From Nevskia sp. (lineage in GTDB: Bacteria; Pseudomonadota; Gammaproteobacteria; Nevskiales; Nevskiaceae): a DNA stretch of 64,000 bases. Location of the stretch: NCBI GenBank assembly GCA_023229645.1, contig JALNYU010000009.1, positions 85,030 to 149,029 of the forward strand. The letters run 5' to 3'. The position numbers and the translations under genes were made by a program. Shown here piece by piece: positions 26,298-35,248 of this stretch (positions are counted from its first letter, which is position 1; every line of letters begins with the position of its first letter). Below the pieces are notes generated by a model. It worked only from the letters and a program-made list of their open reading frames with translations, made no database searches and was not told where the DNA came from.

Positions 26298-26531
26298 ATG
26301 CACGGCGCAGACATTCAAGCGGCAATCAGAAAAGCAGGCCTCACGCAGTTGGCGATCGCGCGGCGTATGCAGGTGACCCAGCAGTGTGTGAACCGCGTGG
26401 TTTGGGACAAACCGAAAGGCCGCAGCTTGCGTGTCGCAAAGGCCATTAGCCGGGCTACGGGCTTATCAATCGAGACGCTTTGGCCTGGGGTTTACACCGG
26501 CCGCACTCAACCTAAGAAGGGATCGAAATGA
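26298..26531 (+). CDS. ner: Ner-like DNA-binding regulator
   Basis: 77 aa from the ATG at 26298 (an in-frame TTG at 26250 is less likely). Seen: a helix-turn-helix (IRKAGLTQLAIARRMQVTQQ) and the Ner-like end IETLWPGVY. Ner proteins damp early and repressor promoters once lytic growth starts. First gene of the rightward early operon. Confidence 0.78.
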   Translation: MHGADIQAAIRKAGLTQLAIARRMQVTQQCVNRVVWDKPKGRSLRVAKAISRATGLSIETLWPGVYTGRTQPKKGSK

Positions 26532-26719
26532 CAACGGCAGAAATTGAGAAAACGCTATACGACCTGGAGCGGAAGATTCCGCAGCTGCGCCAGCACGTGG
26601 TGCTGACCACGGTATATGGCGACATTCACTTGCACCAGAAAGACGCCGAGAAAGTGGCGAACTTAGTTGAGCGTTTGCTGCGTGCGCAGATTGACCGCGC
26701 TGAGAAGGTGACGGCATGA
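26528..26719 (+). CDS. small early phage protein
   Basis: 63 aa, overlapping both neighbours by 4 nt. Mostly helical with a charged C-terminus (ERLLRAQIDRAEKV). No known motif; function unknown. Confidence 0.6.
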   Translation: MTTAEIEKTLYDLERKIPQLRQHVVLTTVYGDIHLHQKDAEKVANLVERLLRAQIDRAEKVTA

Positions 26720-27738
26720 GCGCGATCAAGCCGGTTACCCCAGCACAGTTTCAGTTACTGGCCCCGCTGCCATTGCCGCTGCGCGGCTATCTGGAATCTG
26801 CATTCGCCATTATCGCGAAGGCTGGCGACGATGAAGACACGCTGTGGGCGCTTTCCGAGCGTGGCGAGCAGATGGAGATGGCGGGCCGGCTCATTTCCGG
26901 ATTGGCCAATCGGGAGTTGTCTACGCGCGTAGACACCTTGCGTCTTGCAAACGAATTGCGCTCCCGCGGAAAAAATCGCGCTAATTTTTATTTTTCGATC
27001 AGCGTGTTGGAAGCATTTGAAGCCCTGCCCAACCGAGAAAGCGTGGAGGCTTTGGCACAGCTGGGCTACACCAAAGCGCGGTCAGCATTGTCTTGGTCCC
27101 CGGATGAGCGAATCGCTTTTACTCAGGGTGAGTCGGTACGCGGCATCACGATTGATGAAGCCGTGGAAATGCCCACGCGAGAGTTTGAGCGCTTAAGCAA
27201 GAACCTGGAGAGCGATGCTCGGCTCAATCGCTTGCAAAGCGATAAGGCTCGGCTTGAAGCCGAGCTAAACACCCTGCGCGAGCAATTCAAAAAAACCCGC
27301 GCTCTGCAAGCCGTAGAAGACTTACCGCTGTTTGCGCGCGAAGTACGCGAAGAAGCAATGGTGCTGAGCGAGCAGATGATGCTGGCGGTAGAGCTGCTTG
27401 AGGATGCCGCGAACCGCAATTTGCTTGGCGAGGTGGATCACCCGGAGCGGATGCGCTGGCAACCCGCCGCGGCACGCACGCTGGTGCATGCGCTGGGCGC
27501 GCCGCTAGCCCGCGGTGCAGCCTTGATCCGGCTGTTGAAAGTGAGCTTCGGCGAGGAGATTGCGGGCGCACTAGATGCCGATAGCATCTTAGAAGCCAGC
27601 GAGGCCGCCTTGTTTTTATCCTCGCGCGAGCGGCTTGCCACGCGCGCGCAAATAGAACGCGATGAGCGTGCGACTGAACGCCATAACGCCACGCCGAGCC
27701 GCCGCGGCCGGCCACGTGGTACGGGTAAAGGGGCGTAA
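26716..27738 (+). CDS. early coiled-coil protein upstream of transposase
   Basis: 340 aa. Seen: NRANFYFSISVLEAFEALPN, a ParB/DUF3102-like central stretch (ALAQLGYTKARSAL), a long charged coiled coil (LQSDKARLEAELNTLREQF), and a basic end (RRGRPRGTGKG). Location between ner and muA is shared with B3-type phages. Possibly a DNA-binding cofactor of transposition or early regulation (inference). Confidence 0.55.
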   Translation: MSAIKPVTPAQFQLLAPLPLPLRGYLESAFAIIAKAGDDEDTLWALSERGEQMEMAGRLISGLANRELSTRVDTLRLANELRSRGKNRANFYFSISVLEAFEALPNRESVEALAQLGYTKARSALSWSPDERIAFTQGESVRGITIDEAVEMPTREFERLSKNLESDARLNRLQSDKARLEAELNTLREQFKKTRALQAVEDLPLFAREVREEAMVLSEQMMLAVELLEDAANRNLLGEVDHPERMRWQPAAARTLVHALGAPLARGAALIRLLKVSFGEEIAGALDADSILEASEAALFLSSRERLATRAQIERDERATERHNATPSRRGRPRGTGKGA

Positions 27739-27741
27739 GCC

Positions 27742-29640
27742 GTGTCTGCCGCAATTCTGACATTCCCACGTGCGCTACCGGTTGTGGCGCCCAAGCCGGT
27801 AGAGCCCTATCGGCAACTGCCGCAATGGTCGCGAGACGAAGCCGAGCGGCGCCGAGCGCTGATTGCACCTGCGTTGGACCGAATCACCGCGGGCTGCTCG
27901 GTGTTGGCTGCGGTGACGTGGTTGGTATCTGCGCCAGGATGGAACGGACCCTCAGTACGGACGATGAAACGTTGGGTAGCTGACTATCAAAACGGCGGCA
28001 TCATTGGCTTAGCACCCGAATACAAAGGCCGCACTCGCCCGGAGCGCGGTTGGGAGGCGCGCGCCATTGAGCTGTTCAATGCGCCACAACGGCGCTCCTA
28101 CTCCACTGTTGCGTTATTGCTCCGCCAGGAAGGCTATACCGACGCCGCTGATCACCTGGTGCGGGCGTATCTGAAAGCACAACCGAGCAACCTGACCGAA
28201 ACCGGCCAGAAGCGCTTGGGTAGCCACTTCTATGACCAAAACATCCGGCCGTACATCGTGCGCGATACCAGTACGTTGCCGATTGGATTTGTTTATCAGG
28301 GTGACGGTCACTGTTGCGATGTTTACGTGGCAGCGCCCGCTACCGGCAACCCGTTCCGACCGGAATTAACGGTGTGGATCGACGTGCGTAGCCATTACGT
28401 GGTGGGCTGGTGGCTGAGCGAGTCGGAAAGTGCGATTACGACACTGTATTCGTTTTCTCATGCCTTGCTCGCCAATGACCATGTACCGGCGATGGTGCAT
28501 ACCGATCCGGGCTCTGGTTTCACAGCGCGCGTGATTTCGGATTCTGAGAACGGCTTTTTCAGCCGTTTTGATATCGAGATGATTACGGCATTGCCCGGCA
28601 ACGCCAAGGGTAAGGGTTTAGTTGAGGGTTGGTTCCGGTGGTTTGAAGAGCGGCTGGGAAAGCAGTTTGAAACGTTCTGCGGCCATTGCCGGACTGACGA
28701 TGCATTGCGCGCCCTGACGCAGAAAGTGCGTGCTGGCAAGCTGGCCTTGCCGAGCCTCGCGGAATACCGGGCAGCGATTGCCGAATATGTCCGGTTTTAC
28801 AACAACAACCCGCAGCGAAATTTAGGCGATACATCACCGGCCGAATTGTGGCTGAAGCTGGATCGCGTACCACTAGAAACCCCAGCTGCTGCGATCATGC
28901 GACCGCGCCGTACACGCACCGTGCGGCGTTGGGGCGTGACACTCGACGAGCGCAAGTATCGCGCGCATGCATTAGCAGGGTTCGAAGGCCGGGAAGTAGT
29001 GGTTGAGTACGACCTGCACGACGACACCTATGTCGTAATTTTAGATGGCGACGGCCGCTTTGTTTGCGAAGCGCAGTTAGTCGACAAACAAGCGTGGATT
29101 CCGCAGTCACGTATCGACCAAGCGCAGCAAAAGCGGCTGGCCGGCCAGCGTAAGCGGTTGCAAGTGAAGATCGCCGAAGCTGAGGCTCGCGCACACGTGC
29201 CGATTTCACCTGCGCAGGTATTGGCGGCGCTGGAAGACAGTGCTGAACCCGCTGAGCCGCTGCCTGCTGCGGCCATCCTTGCGCTTGGACATTCGGTGGG
29301 TGACGTCCGCACGCCGCGTAGCCTGCCGACGCCGAAACCTATTGACCCGGCCGAGATGGCGCGCGTTCAGGCAGTTATCGCTGACGACGCTGCCTCTGCG
29401 CCACAAGAAACCGAAAACCAACGCTATGCCCGCGCGCTGCGCTTGATGAAACAGGCAAAAAGCGGCGTGACAATTTCGTCTGCAGAACTGCGCTGGTTAA
29501 GCACTTACACCGACAGCGCTGAGTATCTCGGACTGGCGGATATCCATGCCTCGTTCGGCTATGTGCCGGGCCTGGAAAACGACGAAGGCCCCGCTGGAAC
29601 GGAGCCTTCTTTATATCGCGACACTTCGGAGAGTGAATGA
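27742..29640 (+). CDS. MuA-type DDE transposase
   Basis: 632 aa from a GTG. Catalytic triad visible: D188 (QGDGH), D255 (VHTDPGSG) and E295 (GLVEGWF). Domains: N-terminal DNA-binding part (1-170), RNase H-like core (180-370), beta-barrel (about 385-450), then basic helix and disordered tail (about 455-632) as in MuA domain III, which contacts MuB. It pairs the two ends and carries out strand transfer leaving 5-bp duplications, matching TTGCG here. A degenerate relative follows directly. Confidence 0.93.
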   Translation: MSAAILTFPRALPVVAPKPVEPYRQLPQWSRDEAERRRALIAPALDRITAGCSVLAAVTWLVSAPGWNGPSVRTMKRWVADYQNGGIIGLAPEYKGRTRPERGWEARAIELFNAPQRRSYSTVALLLRQEGYTDAADHLVRAYLKAQPSNLTETGQKRLGSHFYDQNIRPYIVRDTSTLPIGFVYQGDGHCCDVYVAAPATGNPFRPELTVWIDVRSHYVVGWWLSESESAITTLYSFSHALLANDHVPAMVHTDPGSGFTARVISDSENGFFSRFDIEMITALPGNAKGKGLVEGWFRWFEERLGKQFETFCGHCRTDDALRALTQKVRAGKLALPSLAEYRAAIAEYVRFYNNNPQRNLGDTSPAELWLKLDRVPLETPAAAIMRPRRTRTVRRWGVTLDERKYRAHALAGFEGREVVVEYDLHDDTYVVILDGDGRFVCEAQLVDKQAWIPQSRIDQAQQKRLAGQRKRLQVKIAEAEARAHVPISPAQVLAALEDSAEPAEPLPAAAILALGHSVGDVRTPRSLPTPKPIDPAEMARVQAVIADDAASAPQETENQRYARALRLMKQAKSGVTISSAELRWLSTYTDSAEYLGLADIHASFGYVPGLENDEGPAGTEPSLYRDTSESE

Positions 29641-30494
29641 TGGACAACGGAATCATCCCAGTCAAGTCCGGTATCGAGACCGAAAAAATGATCGACAAGC
29701 GTCAATCAAATCAGCTTCGCCGAGTGCAGCAGATTACGGCCTCGTCACAGTCGTTCTCGGCAATTCCAGTCGGTGCCATTTATCAATGCGATGACCACGT
29801 CTGCGACGTTTATTCGTCATTGCCAATGACCGATATAGCCGTACGCATGAATCTGATCGTCTGGATCGACGTACGTAGCCGTTACATCGTCGGCTGCCAC
29901 ATGTCTTGCGACAATAACAAGATGAACATGCTGAGTTCGTTGTATTCGGCTATTTCGTCGCACAGCCATATTCCTGCGCATGTTTACAGTGAGACGGCGC
30001 TGTCTTTTACCGGCCGAATGATCTCCGATGCCGATCGTTTCTTCCATGACTTCGGCATTAAGCGTATTCCGGAAACGCCGGCAAATAGCCGCGGCCGTGG
30101 GCTCTTGGAGAGCTGGTTCTACCGCCTGGACCAACATCTAGCGTCTCAATTTTCTACGTCTTGCCGTCATTTACGCACACCTGATGAGCACGTAGCGTTA
30201 TTGAAACTGATCGAGGAAAAGAAGGTAAAAACGCCGAGCTTTTTTGATTTATCTGAGGCGATATCAGCCTATATCAGACAATACAACCGCAGCGCTCAAA
30301 CCTACCTCGGCAACAAGTCCCCGTCTGACTTATGGGCCGAACTAGACCGCGTACCGTTTGAGCCCCGATCGCAACTTGAAGAGGCCGAACAAAAACGACT
30401 CGCCGATCAACAAAAGCGTATCGACGACAAGATCGCCGACGCTGAAGCCAACGCGCAGTGTCTTGGTTCGTGCAACGCCGAGGGTTCGAAATGA
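29637..30494 (+). CDS. second, shortened MuA-like protein with altered triad
   Basis: 285 aa, overlapping muA by 4 nt (ATGA) and muB by 4 nt. Core aligned by eye to MuA: D52 in QCDDH equals D188, E120 in VYSETALSF replaces D255, E158 in GLLESW equals E295. The N-terminal end-binding domains and the beta-barrel are missing (DRVPFE joins directly to the basic helix EAEQKRLADQQKR). The first ten residues (GIIPVK) resemble MuB's (GIVPVK). This looks like a product of tandem duplication of the A-core/B-start segment. Probably inactive as a transposase; it could bind MuA or MuB and modulate transposition. Confidence 0.82.
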   Translation: MMDNGIIPVKSGIETEKMIDKRQSNQLRRVQQITASSQSFSAIPVGAIYQCDDHVCDVYSSLPMTDIAVRMNLIVWIDVRSRYIVGCHMSCDNNKMNMLSSLYSAISSHSHIPAHVYSETALSFTGRMISDADRFFHDFGIKRIPETPANSRGRGLLESWFYRLDQHLASQFSTSCRHLRTPDEHVALLKLIEEKKVKTPSFFDLSEAISAYIRQYNRSAQTYLGNKSPSDLWAELDRVPFEPRSQLEEAEQKRLADQQKRIDDKIADAEANAQCLGSCNAEGSK

Positions 30495-31225
30495 AAAGTG
30501 GAATCGTACCGGTAAAAAACGTAGCCCGGCTATCGGCAGCGAGCCGAGCACTGCTACAACGTGCCCCTGGCGCGCCCGGCATTGGTCTCGTCGATGGCGA
30601 GGCCGGTTTCGGCAAGAGCACAGCCACGGCTTGGCTGAGCAATCAGACGCCCAGCATCTACGTGCGCGCGATTGCGCTGTGGACGCCGAGCGCAATGCTC
30701 TCTGCGATGTGCCGGGAACTGCGCGTGGCGTCTGGCGGCAGCTGCTCTCAGATGCTCGACCGGATTGTTGAGACGGTATCGCGCACCGGTCAGAGCGTAT
30801 TTGTAGACGAGGTTGATTACATCATCAAAAAGACGACGCTGATCGAAACGCTGCGTGACCTGCACGACATTGCGACGGTACCAGTGATCATGATCGGCGA
30901 AAGCGGAATCATGGAGCGAATCGGGCATCTGCGCCGCTTTACATCACGCATCGCCGAGCATGTGACGTTTCAGCCATTGGATGAAGCCGATGCAGGACTG
31001 ATCGCAGATCAACTGTGCAGCGTGAAAATTAAGCCTGATCTTCTTCACCAGATACTGCGCGATACGCGCGGCAACTGCCGAAACATTGTCGTCTCACTGG
31101 CTCGGGCTGAGCAGATTGCGAAGTCGAGCGGAATAGACGAAATCGGCTGCGATCACGTGGGCAAGCGGAAATTGTTTACGGGCGGTAACGATGCTGCTGG
31201 CCAAACCCAGCCCGGAGCGCGGTAA
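30491..31225 (+). CDS. MuB-type AAA+ ATPase, target selector
   Basis: 244 aa from the ATG at 30491. Seen: Walker A GEAGFGKST near residue 35, Walker B SVFVDEVD near 106, and a sensor region (VIMIGESG). MuB filaments on DNA deliver the target to MuA and give immunity to self-insertion. Start overlaps the preceding stop (ATGA). Confidence 0.9.
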   Translation: MKSGIVPVKNVARLSAASRALLQRAPGAPGIGLVDGEAGFGKSTATAWLSNQTPSIYVRAIALWTPSAMLSAMCRELRVASGGSCSQMLDRIVETVSRTGQSVFVDEVDYIIKKTTLIETLRDLHDIATVPVIMIGESGIMERIGHLRRFTSRIAEHVTFQPLDEADAGLIADQLCSVKIKPDLLHQILRDTRGNCRNIVVSLARAEQIAKSSGIDEIGCDHVGKRKLFTGGNDAAGQTQPGAR

Positions 31226-31554
31226 TGGGTAAGACCGGCATGCGTAGACGTGCACCTCATCCGCAGAGTATTGGACGTCAGCGGATGTGGAACAGCATGC
31301 GAATCCTGCGGACATTTACCACCGGAGATTTGGCGGCAGTTGCTGGGTGTGAATTGAACAACGTGCACCGGTACACCAAGGCTCTAGCCGACGCTCAGTA
31401 TTTAGTCTGCGTGCAGCCAAAGCAACATGGAAAGGCCGCGGGCTACATCGTGTGGCGGCTGGCCCGCAATACTGGACCGATTGCACCCAGGATGTCGAAA
31501 GACGAGCTATACGACGCCAATCTGCCCTGCACGCAACTTGGAGCACACTCATGA
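31225..31554 (+). CDS. small DNA-binding-like early protein
   Basis: 109 aa, start overlapping the muB stop by 1 nt. Seen: a winged-helix-like segment (FTTGDLAAVAGCELNNVHRYTKALADAQYL). Typical early Mu-like gene; probably a regulator. No specific function. Confidence 0.6.
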   Translation: MGKTGMRRRAPHPQSIGRQRMWNSMRILRTFTTGDLAAVAGCELNNVHRYTKALADAQYLVCVQPKQHGKAAGYIVWRLARNTGPIAPRMSKDELYDANLPCTQLGAHS

Positions 31555-31889
31555 GCGACTGGTTGGATGTATTGCGGGAAGCGTGCAAAGCCAGCGGCCA
31601 ACCGAAAATTGCCCAGCGAATTGGCTATTCCACCGCGGTGGTTAACGCCACCCTAAAAGGCTCCTACAAAGGCGATCTACAACGCGTGCAAACCGCAGTG
31701 GAAGGGGCGTTAATGGGCCAGACAGTGGAATGCCCGGTACTCAGCGCTATTCCGCGGCAGCGATGTGCCGAGCATCAGCGCGCCCCGTTTTCATCGGCCA
31801 ACCCTCAGCGCGTACAGCTGTACAGCACCTGCCCGACATGTTCACACAATCTGAGCGGCAGAGTGGCCGCTGGAGGTAAGTCATCGTGA
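31551..31889 (+). CDS. XRE-like protein with Cys-rich end
   Basis: 112 aa from the ATG at 31551 (4-nt overlap). Seen: a helix-turn-helix (PKIAQRIGYSTAVVNATLKG) and a C-terminal CPTCSHN zinc-ribbon-like pair. Proteins with this pattern occur in the early operons of many Mu-like phages. Function unknown. Confidence 0.65.
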   Translation: MSDWLDVLREACKASGQPKIAQRIGYSTAVVNATLKGSYKGDLQRVQTAVEGALMGQTVECPVLSAIPRQRCAEHQRAPFSSANPQRVQLYSTCPTCSHNLSGRVAAGGKSS

Positions 31890-32092
31890 GTTTCTACATC
31901 GCTGTTTACGCTGTTCTAGCGTTTTATGCCGGGTTATTTATCGGCCTGGTTATTCGACGTAATCAATCAATGTCGAAGCCACAACGTTTGCGGCACCGCT
32001 CGCCGTCAATGGCGTCAATGGCGTCAATGGCGTCAAAAAATCCAACCCTACATAGGCCCGTTGTGTTATGCGACCGCGAGATTAAGTCATGA
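31886..32092 (+). CDS. small membrane protein with ATGGCGTCA repeats
   Basis: 68 aa from a GTG. N-terminal membrane segment (YIAVYAVLAFYAGLFIGLVI), then a basic tail with a triple MAS repeat coded by three tandem copies of a 9-bp unit (about 32008-32036). Repeat number could vary by slippage without changing frame. Function unknown. Confidence 0.5.
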   Translation: MSFYIAVYAVLAFYAGLFIGLVIRRNQSMSKPQRLRHRSPSMASMASMASKNPTLHRPVVLCDREIKS

Positions 32093-32703
32093 GCGCCACT
32101 GCACCGAATGGGTATTGGAAAGACGCCCAAGGCCGTCTTGTTGCGGTGGAACTGATCAAGCCAATTGACAAGGGGCGAGACCAGCTCGTGCGCGAGCTAA
32201 TCGCCGGTGCGCGTGACGTCTCCGCGCTGATCGAGAAGTTCAAGAGCTTGGCGTTCGCGGACATCGCCGCGTTCGTTGAACTGTCAGCTGAGGAGTACGG
32301 CGCCAAGATCGGTGGCAACAAGGGCAACGTCACGCTGATCACTTTCGACGGCAGTCTGAAGATTGTGCGCCAGGTGCAAGACACACTGGTGTTCGACGAA
32401 CGGCTGCAGGCAGCAAAGCAGCTGATTGACGAATGCGTGATGAGCTGGGGCGGCGGCTCAGACCCGAAGATCATGACGCTCGTGAACGATGCGTTCCAGG
32501 TTGGCAAAGAGGGACGTATTAACACCGGCCGTGTGCTTGGTCTGCGTCGCCTCGACATCCGAGATTCTAAGTGGCAACAAGCGATGCAAGCGATCAGCGA
32601 CAGCGTACGCGTGGCATCCAGCAAGCCGTATGTCCGCTTTTACGAGCGCATTGGAGACAGCGATCAGTATCGCGCGATCAGCTTAGATATGGCAGCGCTT
32701 TAG
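32089..32703 (+). CDS. DUF3164 family early protein
   Basis: 204 aa. Seen: N-terminal NGYWKDAQGRLVAVELIKP and central VTLITFDGSLKIVRQVQDTL and ECVMSWGGGSDPKIMTLVNDAFQVGKEG, the DUF3164 pattern found in nearly all Mu-like phages. Role unknown. Start overlaps the preceding stop by 4 nt. Confidence 0.85.
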   Translation: MSATAPNGYWKDAQGRLVAVELIKPIDKGRDQLVRELIAGARDVSALIEKFKSLAFADIAAFVELSAEEYGAKIGGNKGNVTLITFDGSLKIVRQVQDTLVFDERLQAAKQLIDECVMSWGGGSDPKIMTLVNDAFQVGKEGRINTGRVLGLRRLDIRDSKWQQAMQAISDSVRVASSKPYVRFYERIGDSDQYRAISLDMAAL

Positions 32704-32744
32704 TCACCCTAATTTTACGTAGTCCAACTATAGGAGTTTACCCG

Positions 32745-33017
32745 ATGAACAAAGCCGAACTCGTCAAAATGCTTGGCGAAACCTGTGATGTACCGCAAGC
32801 CAAAGCAGAACAATTTCTAACGAGCTTGTCCGTTATTGCTCGCTTCACACTGGAAAGCGGCAACGACTTGACGCTTCCTGGAGTAGGAAAACTCAAGTTA
32901 GGCCGACGCGAAGCGCGGAAAGGCCGCAATCCGCGAACCGGTGAGACGGTGGATATTCCATCAAAGAACATCGTGAAGTTTGTTCCAGCGAATGATCTAA
33001 AGACTGCTGTGCTCTGA
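32745..33017 (+). CDS. HU/IHF-family DNA-bending protein
   Basis: 90 aa from the ATG at 32745 with TAGGAG upstream. Seen: MNKAELVKML start, the LPGVGKLKL turn, and the arm segment GRNPRTGETVDIP with the conserved proline. HU bends DNA non-specifically. Transposition of Mu needs HU or IHF from the host; a phage-coded copy would make this element less dependent on the host supply (inference). Confidence 0.88.
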   Translation: MNKAELVKMLGETCDVPQAKAEQFLTSLSVIARFTLESGNDLTLPGVGKLKLGRREARKGRNPRTGETVDIPSKNIVKFVPANDLKTAVL

Positions 33018-33108
33018 GCGGCAGCGCTTGATGATGCCGCTCAGCGATGGGCGGCATCGGTAAGCCAGACGTCACCAGCCTGAAACAACCCAGATAGGAG
33101 TCGAGTTT

Positions 33109-33804
33109 ATGAAGTCAGAACGGGATCGCCTGCTCGATAAGATTAAAAAATGTCTTCGGCTCAGCAAAAGCAGCAACGAGCACGAAGCCGCAGCCGCTCT
33201 GCGCCAAGCGCGAAAGCTGATGGAATCGATGCAGGTTACAGATGATGAGATTAGAGCCTATGAGGCTGCCGAGGCTAGTGCTAACAGCCGCGCGTCTGTT
33301 CGTCCTGTTAGCTGGGAAAGTAGTCTTGCTAACACCATCGCAGAGACGATTGGATGCGAGCTGATCTTCGTACAGAACTTGGGTCACACTGGCAAATGGC
33401 TTTTCATTGGCCTGAACGGAAAAGAGCAGATCGCGATGTATGCGATGACCGTTTTACTCAGGCAGATCGTATCGGCTAGGGCTGAATATATTCGTTCCAA
33501 GCTCAAACGCTGCAAGCCATCAACGCGAACACGCAGAGCCGACCAATTCTGCAGCGGATGGGTGTCGACTGTGCGGATAAAAGTCGAGGCATTATCGATA
33601 TCCGAGCATGATCGAGCTACGTTGAAGCTCTACGCAGCGCGGTATGTAACGTCAGCGATGACGCCTCTAGATCGCAGCAAAGGCAAGGCCTTCGGGCCTG
33701 GTTTCGACGATTGGTTGAATGGGCACGCCAATGGTAGCGAGCTTGATCTACGTCGTCCGATGACTGGCGCAGATCAGCCAAAGGCGTTGAATCTCGGAGC
33801 ATGA
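33109..33804 (+). CDS. DUF2786 family protein
   Basis: 231 aa. Seen: N-terminal LLDKIKKCLRLSKSSNEHEA and ALRQARKLMESMQVTDDEI, the DUF2786 signature, then an alpha/beta domain. Common in B3-type early regions. Function unknown. Confidence 0.82.
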   Translation: MKSERDRLLDKIKKCLRLSKSSNEHEAAAALRQARKLMESMQVTDDEIRAYEAAEASANSRASVRPVSWESSLANTIAETIGCELIFVQNLGHTGKWLFIGLNGKEQIAMYAMTVLLRQIVSARAEYIRSKLKRCKPSTRTRRADQFCSGWVSTVRIKVEALSISEHDRATLKLYAARYVTSAMTPLDRSKGKAFGPGFDDWLNGHANGSELDLRRPMTGADQPKALNLGA

Positions 33805-33805
33805 C

Positions 33806-33997
33806 ATGCACGCTCAGATGATCGATTTGGCGACATTGCAAAGCGCAGAACGGCGTGATGCTTGGAACAAGCTGACGGAGCATTGGCCGGAGATGCACGC
33901 GTACTTGTCCGGCACTGAATTAGACCCCAATGCTCATCAGCCGCATTGGATCGTAGGCGGCATTACTTTTTTCGTGCTGCGCGGGGAACCGCAGTGA
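33806..33997 (+). CDS. small early phage protein
   Basis: 63 aa, starting 1 nt after the preceding stop region and overlapping the next GTG by 4 nt. No motif recognised (C-terminal HWIVGGITFFVLRG). Confidence 0.5.
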   Translation: MHAQMIDLATLQSAERRDAWNKLTEHWPEMHAYLSGTELDPNAHQPHWIVGGITFFVLRGEPQ

Positions 33998-34257
33998 CTG
34001 AATTTACGATGGAATCACAATCGGGTTTACGGACTACCGTAGATCGCCGGTGTTCCGTACCGAATTGTCTCGCGACCGCAGATTCGTCTTTGCCGATGTG
34101 CGTACGACACTGGTACCGCGTTCCAACACCGATCCGCGTACGGCTATGGCACCTGTGGCGTGATGCCTCACCAGTGGAAGAATATTCGAACTGCTTGGAT
34201 GATGCTGTGGCCGCTATTTCACTAGACACGCGATGGGGGAATGCGTCGTGCGATTGA
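33994..34257 (+). CDS. small Cys/His protein, putative zinc-binding
   Basis: 87 aa from a GTG overlapping the previous TGA. Seen: CSVPNC and CVRHW, which together could bind one zinc ion. Possibly nucleic-acid binding. No family name. Confidence 0.55.
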   Translation: MTEFTMESQSGLRTTVDRRCSVPNCLATADSSLPMCVRHWYRVPTPIRVRLWHLWRDASPVEEYSNCLDDAVAAISLDTRWGNASCD

Positions 34258-34808
34258 CCTGTACTGCCTGCGGCGCGCACGGCTCGATTGAACAATTTAC
34301 CGCCGACGGCGATGCACGCCGCTTCGCCGAGCTGATCGCGACACTACCGGCCGGTATAGCGCCGGTAGCGATTCGTTATCTGGGCTTATTTCGGCCGGTC
34401 AAGCGTGGCCTGAGCTGGGACCGAGCTGTGAGGCTGATAGCGGAACTCGCCGATAGCATTTCCAGCGGGCATGTGGAACGGCATGGCCGCCGCCTGTCGG
34501 CTGCGCCGGCGCTCTACATGCAAGCAATGCAGCAGATGCTCGACGGACGTGAGCGCCTAGATCTACCGCTGCAGACGCACGGCTACCTGCTAGCGATTAT
34601 CGCAGGCGCCAGCCCGAAAGCGGAGGCCCGAGAGGAAACGGCACAGGAGGCACTGAAACGTTCAGCCAGCACGTTACGCCACGGTTCTCGTAGTCGCGCA
34701 ATCGCAGAGTTGAGCAGTGAGATCGCCCGGCGTAAGCGTTTCGGCGAGCGAGAAATGACTCCCGAAGAACAGCAAAACTTTATTGCACGGCAAGAGGCTG
34801 GCGAATGA
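34248..34808 (+). CDS. early phage protein with N-terminal CxxC
   Basis: 186 aa from the GTG at 34248 (GGGGGA upstream). Seen: LTCTACGAH at the N-terminus and helical remainder (SWDRAVRLIAELADSISSGHV; YLLAIIAGASPKAEA). Gene position is just before gemA. Function unknown. Confidence 0.6.
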   Translation: MRLTCTACGAHGSIEQFTADGDARRFAELIATLPAGIAPVAIRYLGLFRPVKRGLSWDRAVRLIAELADSISSGHVERHGRRLSAAPALYMQAMQQMLDGRERLDLPLQTHGYLLAIIAGASPKAEAREETAQEALKRSASTLRHGSRSRAIAELSSEIARRKRFGEREMTPEEQQNFIARQEAGE

Positions 34809-35248
34809 GCAACCGAACTACGCACAAGATCGGCGACGATCAACGCAAGCGCGATCTAGCTCGGATTCATATCTTGAGCGCTGAGCTACAGCTCGACCGG
34901 GTGCAGTACGAAAACGTTTTGGCCCTGGTAGCTGGCGTTGATTCATCGACGGCGCTGGATACCGCCGGCCGGAGAAATGTTATTGCACATTTGCAGGCGC
35001 ATGTTGACCGCTTAAATGGTGTTCAGCCGGATCCTGATCGGCCAGCGAATGTCTACGCCAAGCCGCAATTGCGCAAGATTGAGGCACAGCTACGTGCGGC
35101 CAATCGCGGCTGGGCTTACGCAAGATCCATCGCTAATCGCTTGTACGGTAAAACCAAGATCGAATTTTGCGATACACGCGAGCTGTCCGGCGTGATTGCA
35201 GCGCTGGCTATTGATGCCGAGCGACATTGCCGCGGTGCACGTAGATGA
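34805..35248 (+). CDS. GemA/gp16-like regulatory protein
   Basis: 147 aa. Seen: LARIHILSAELQLDRVQYENVLAL and LRKIEAQLRAANRGWAYARSI, the DUF1018/GemA pattern. In Mu, GemA affects host gene expression and DNA supercoiling early in growth. Overlaps both neighbours by 4 nt. Confidence 0.8.
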   Translation: MSNRTTHKIGDDQRKRDLARIHILSAELQLDRVQYENVLALVAGVDSSTALDTAGRRNVIAHLQAHVDRLNGVQPDPDRPANVYAKPQLRKIEAQLRAANRGWAYARSIANRLYGKTKIEFCDTRELSGVIAALAIDAERHCRGARR

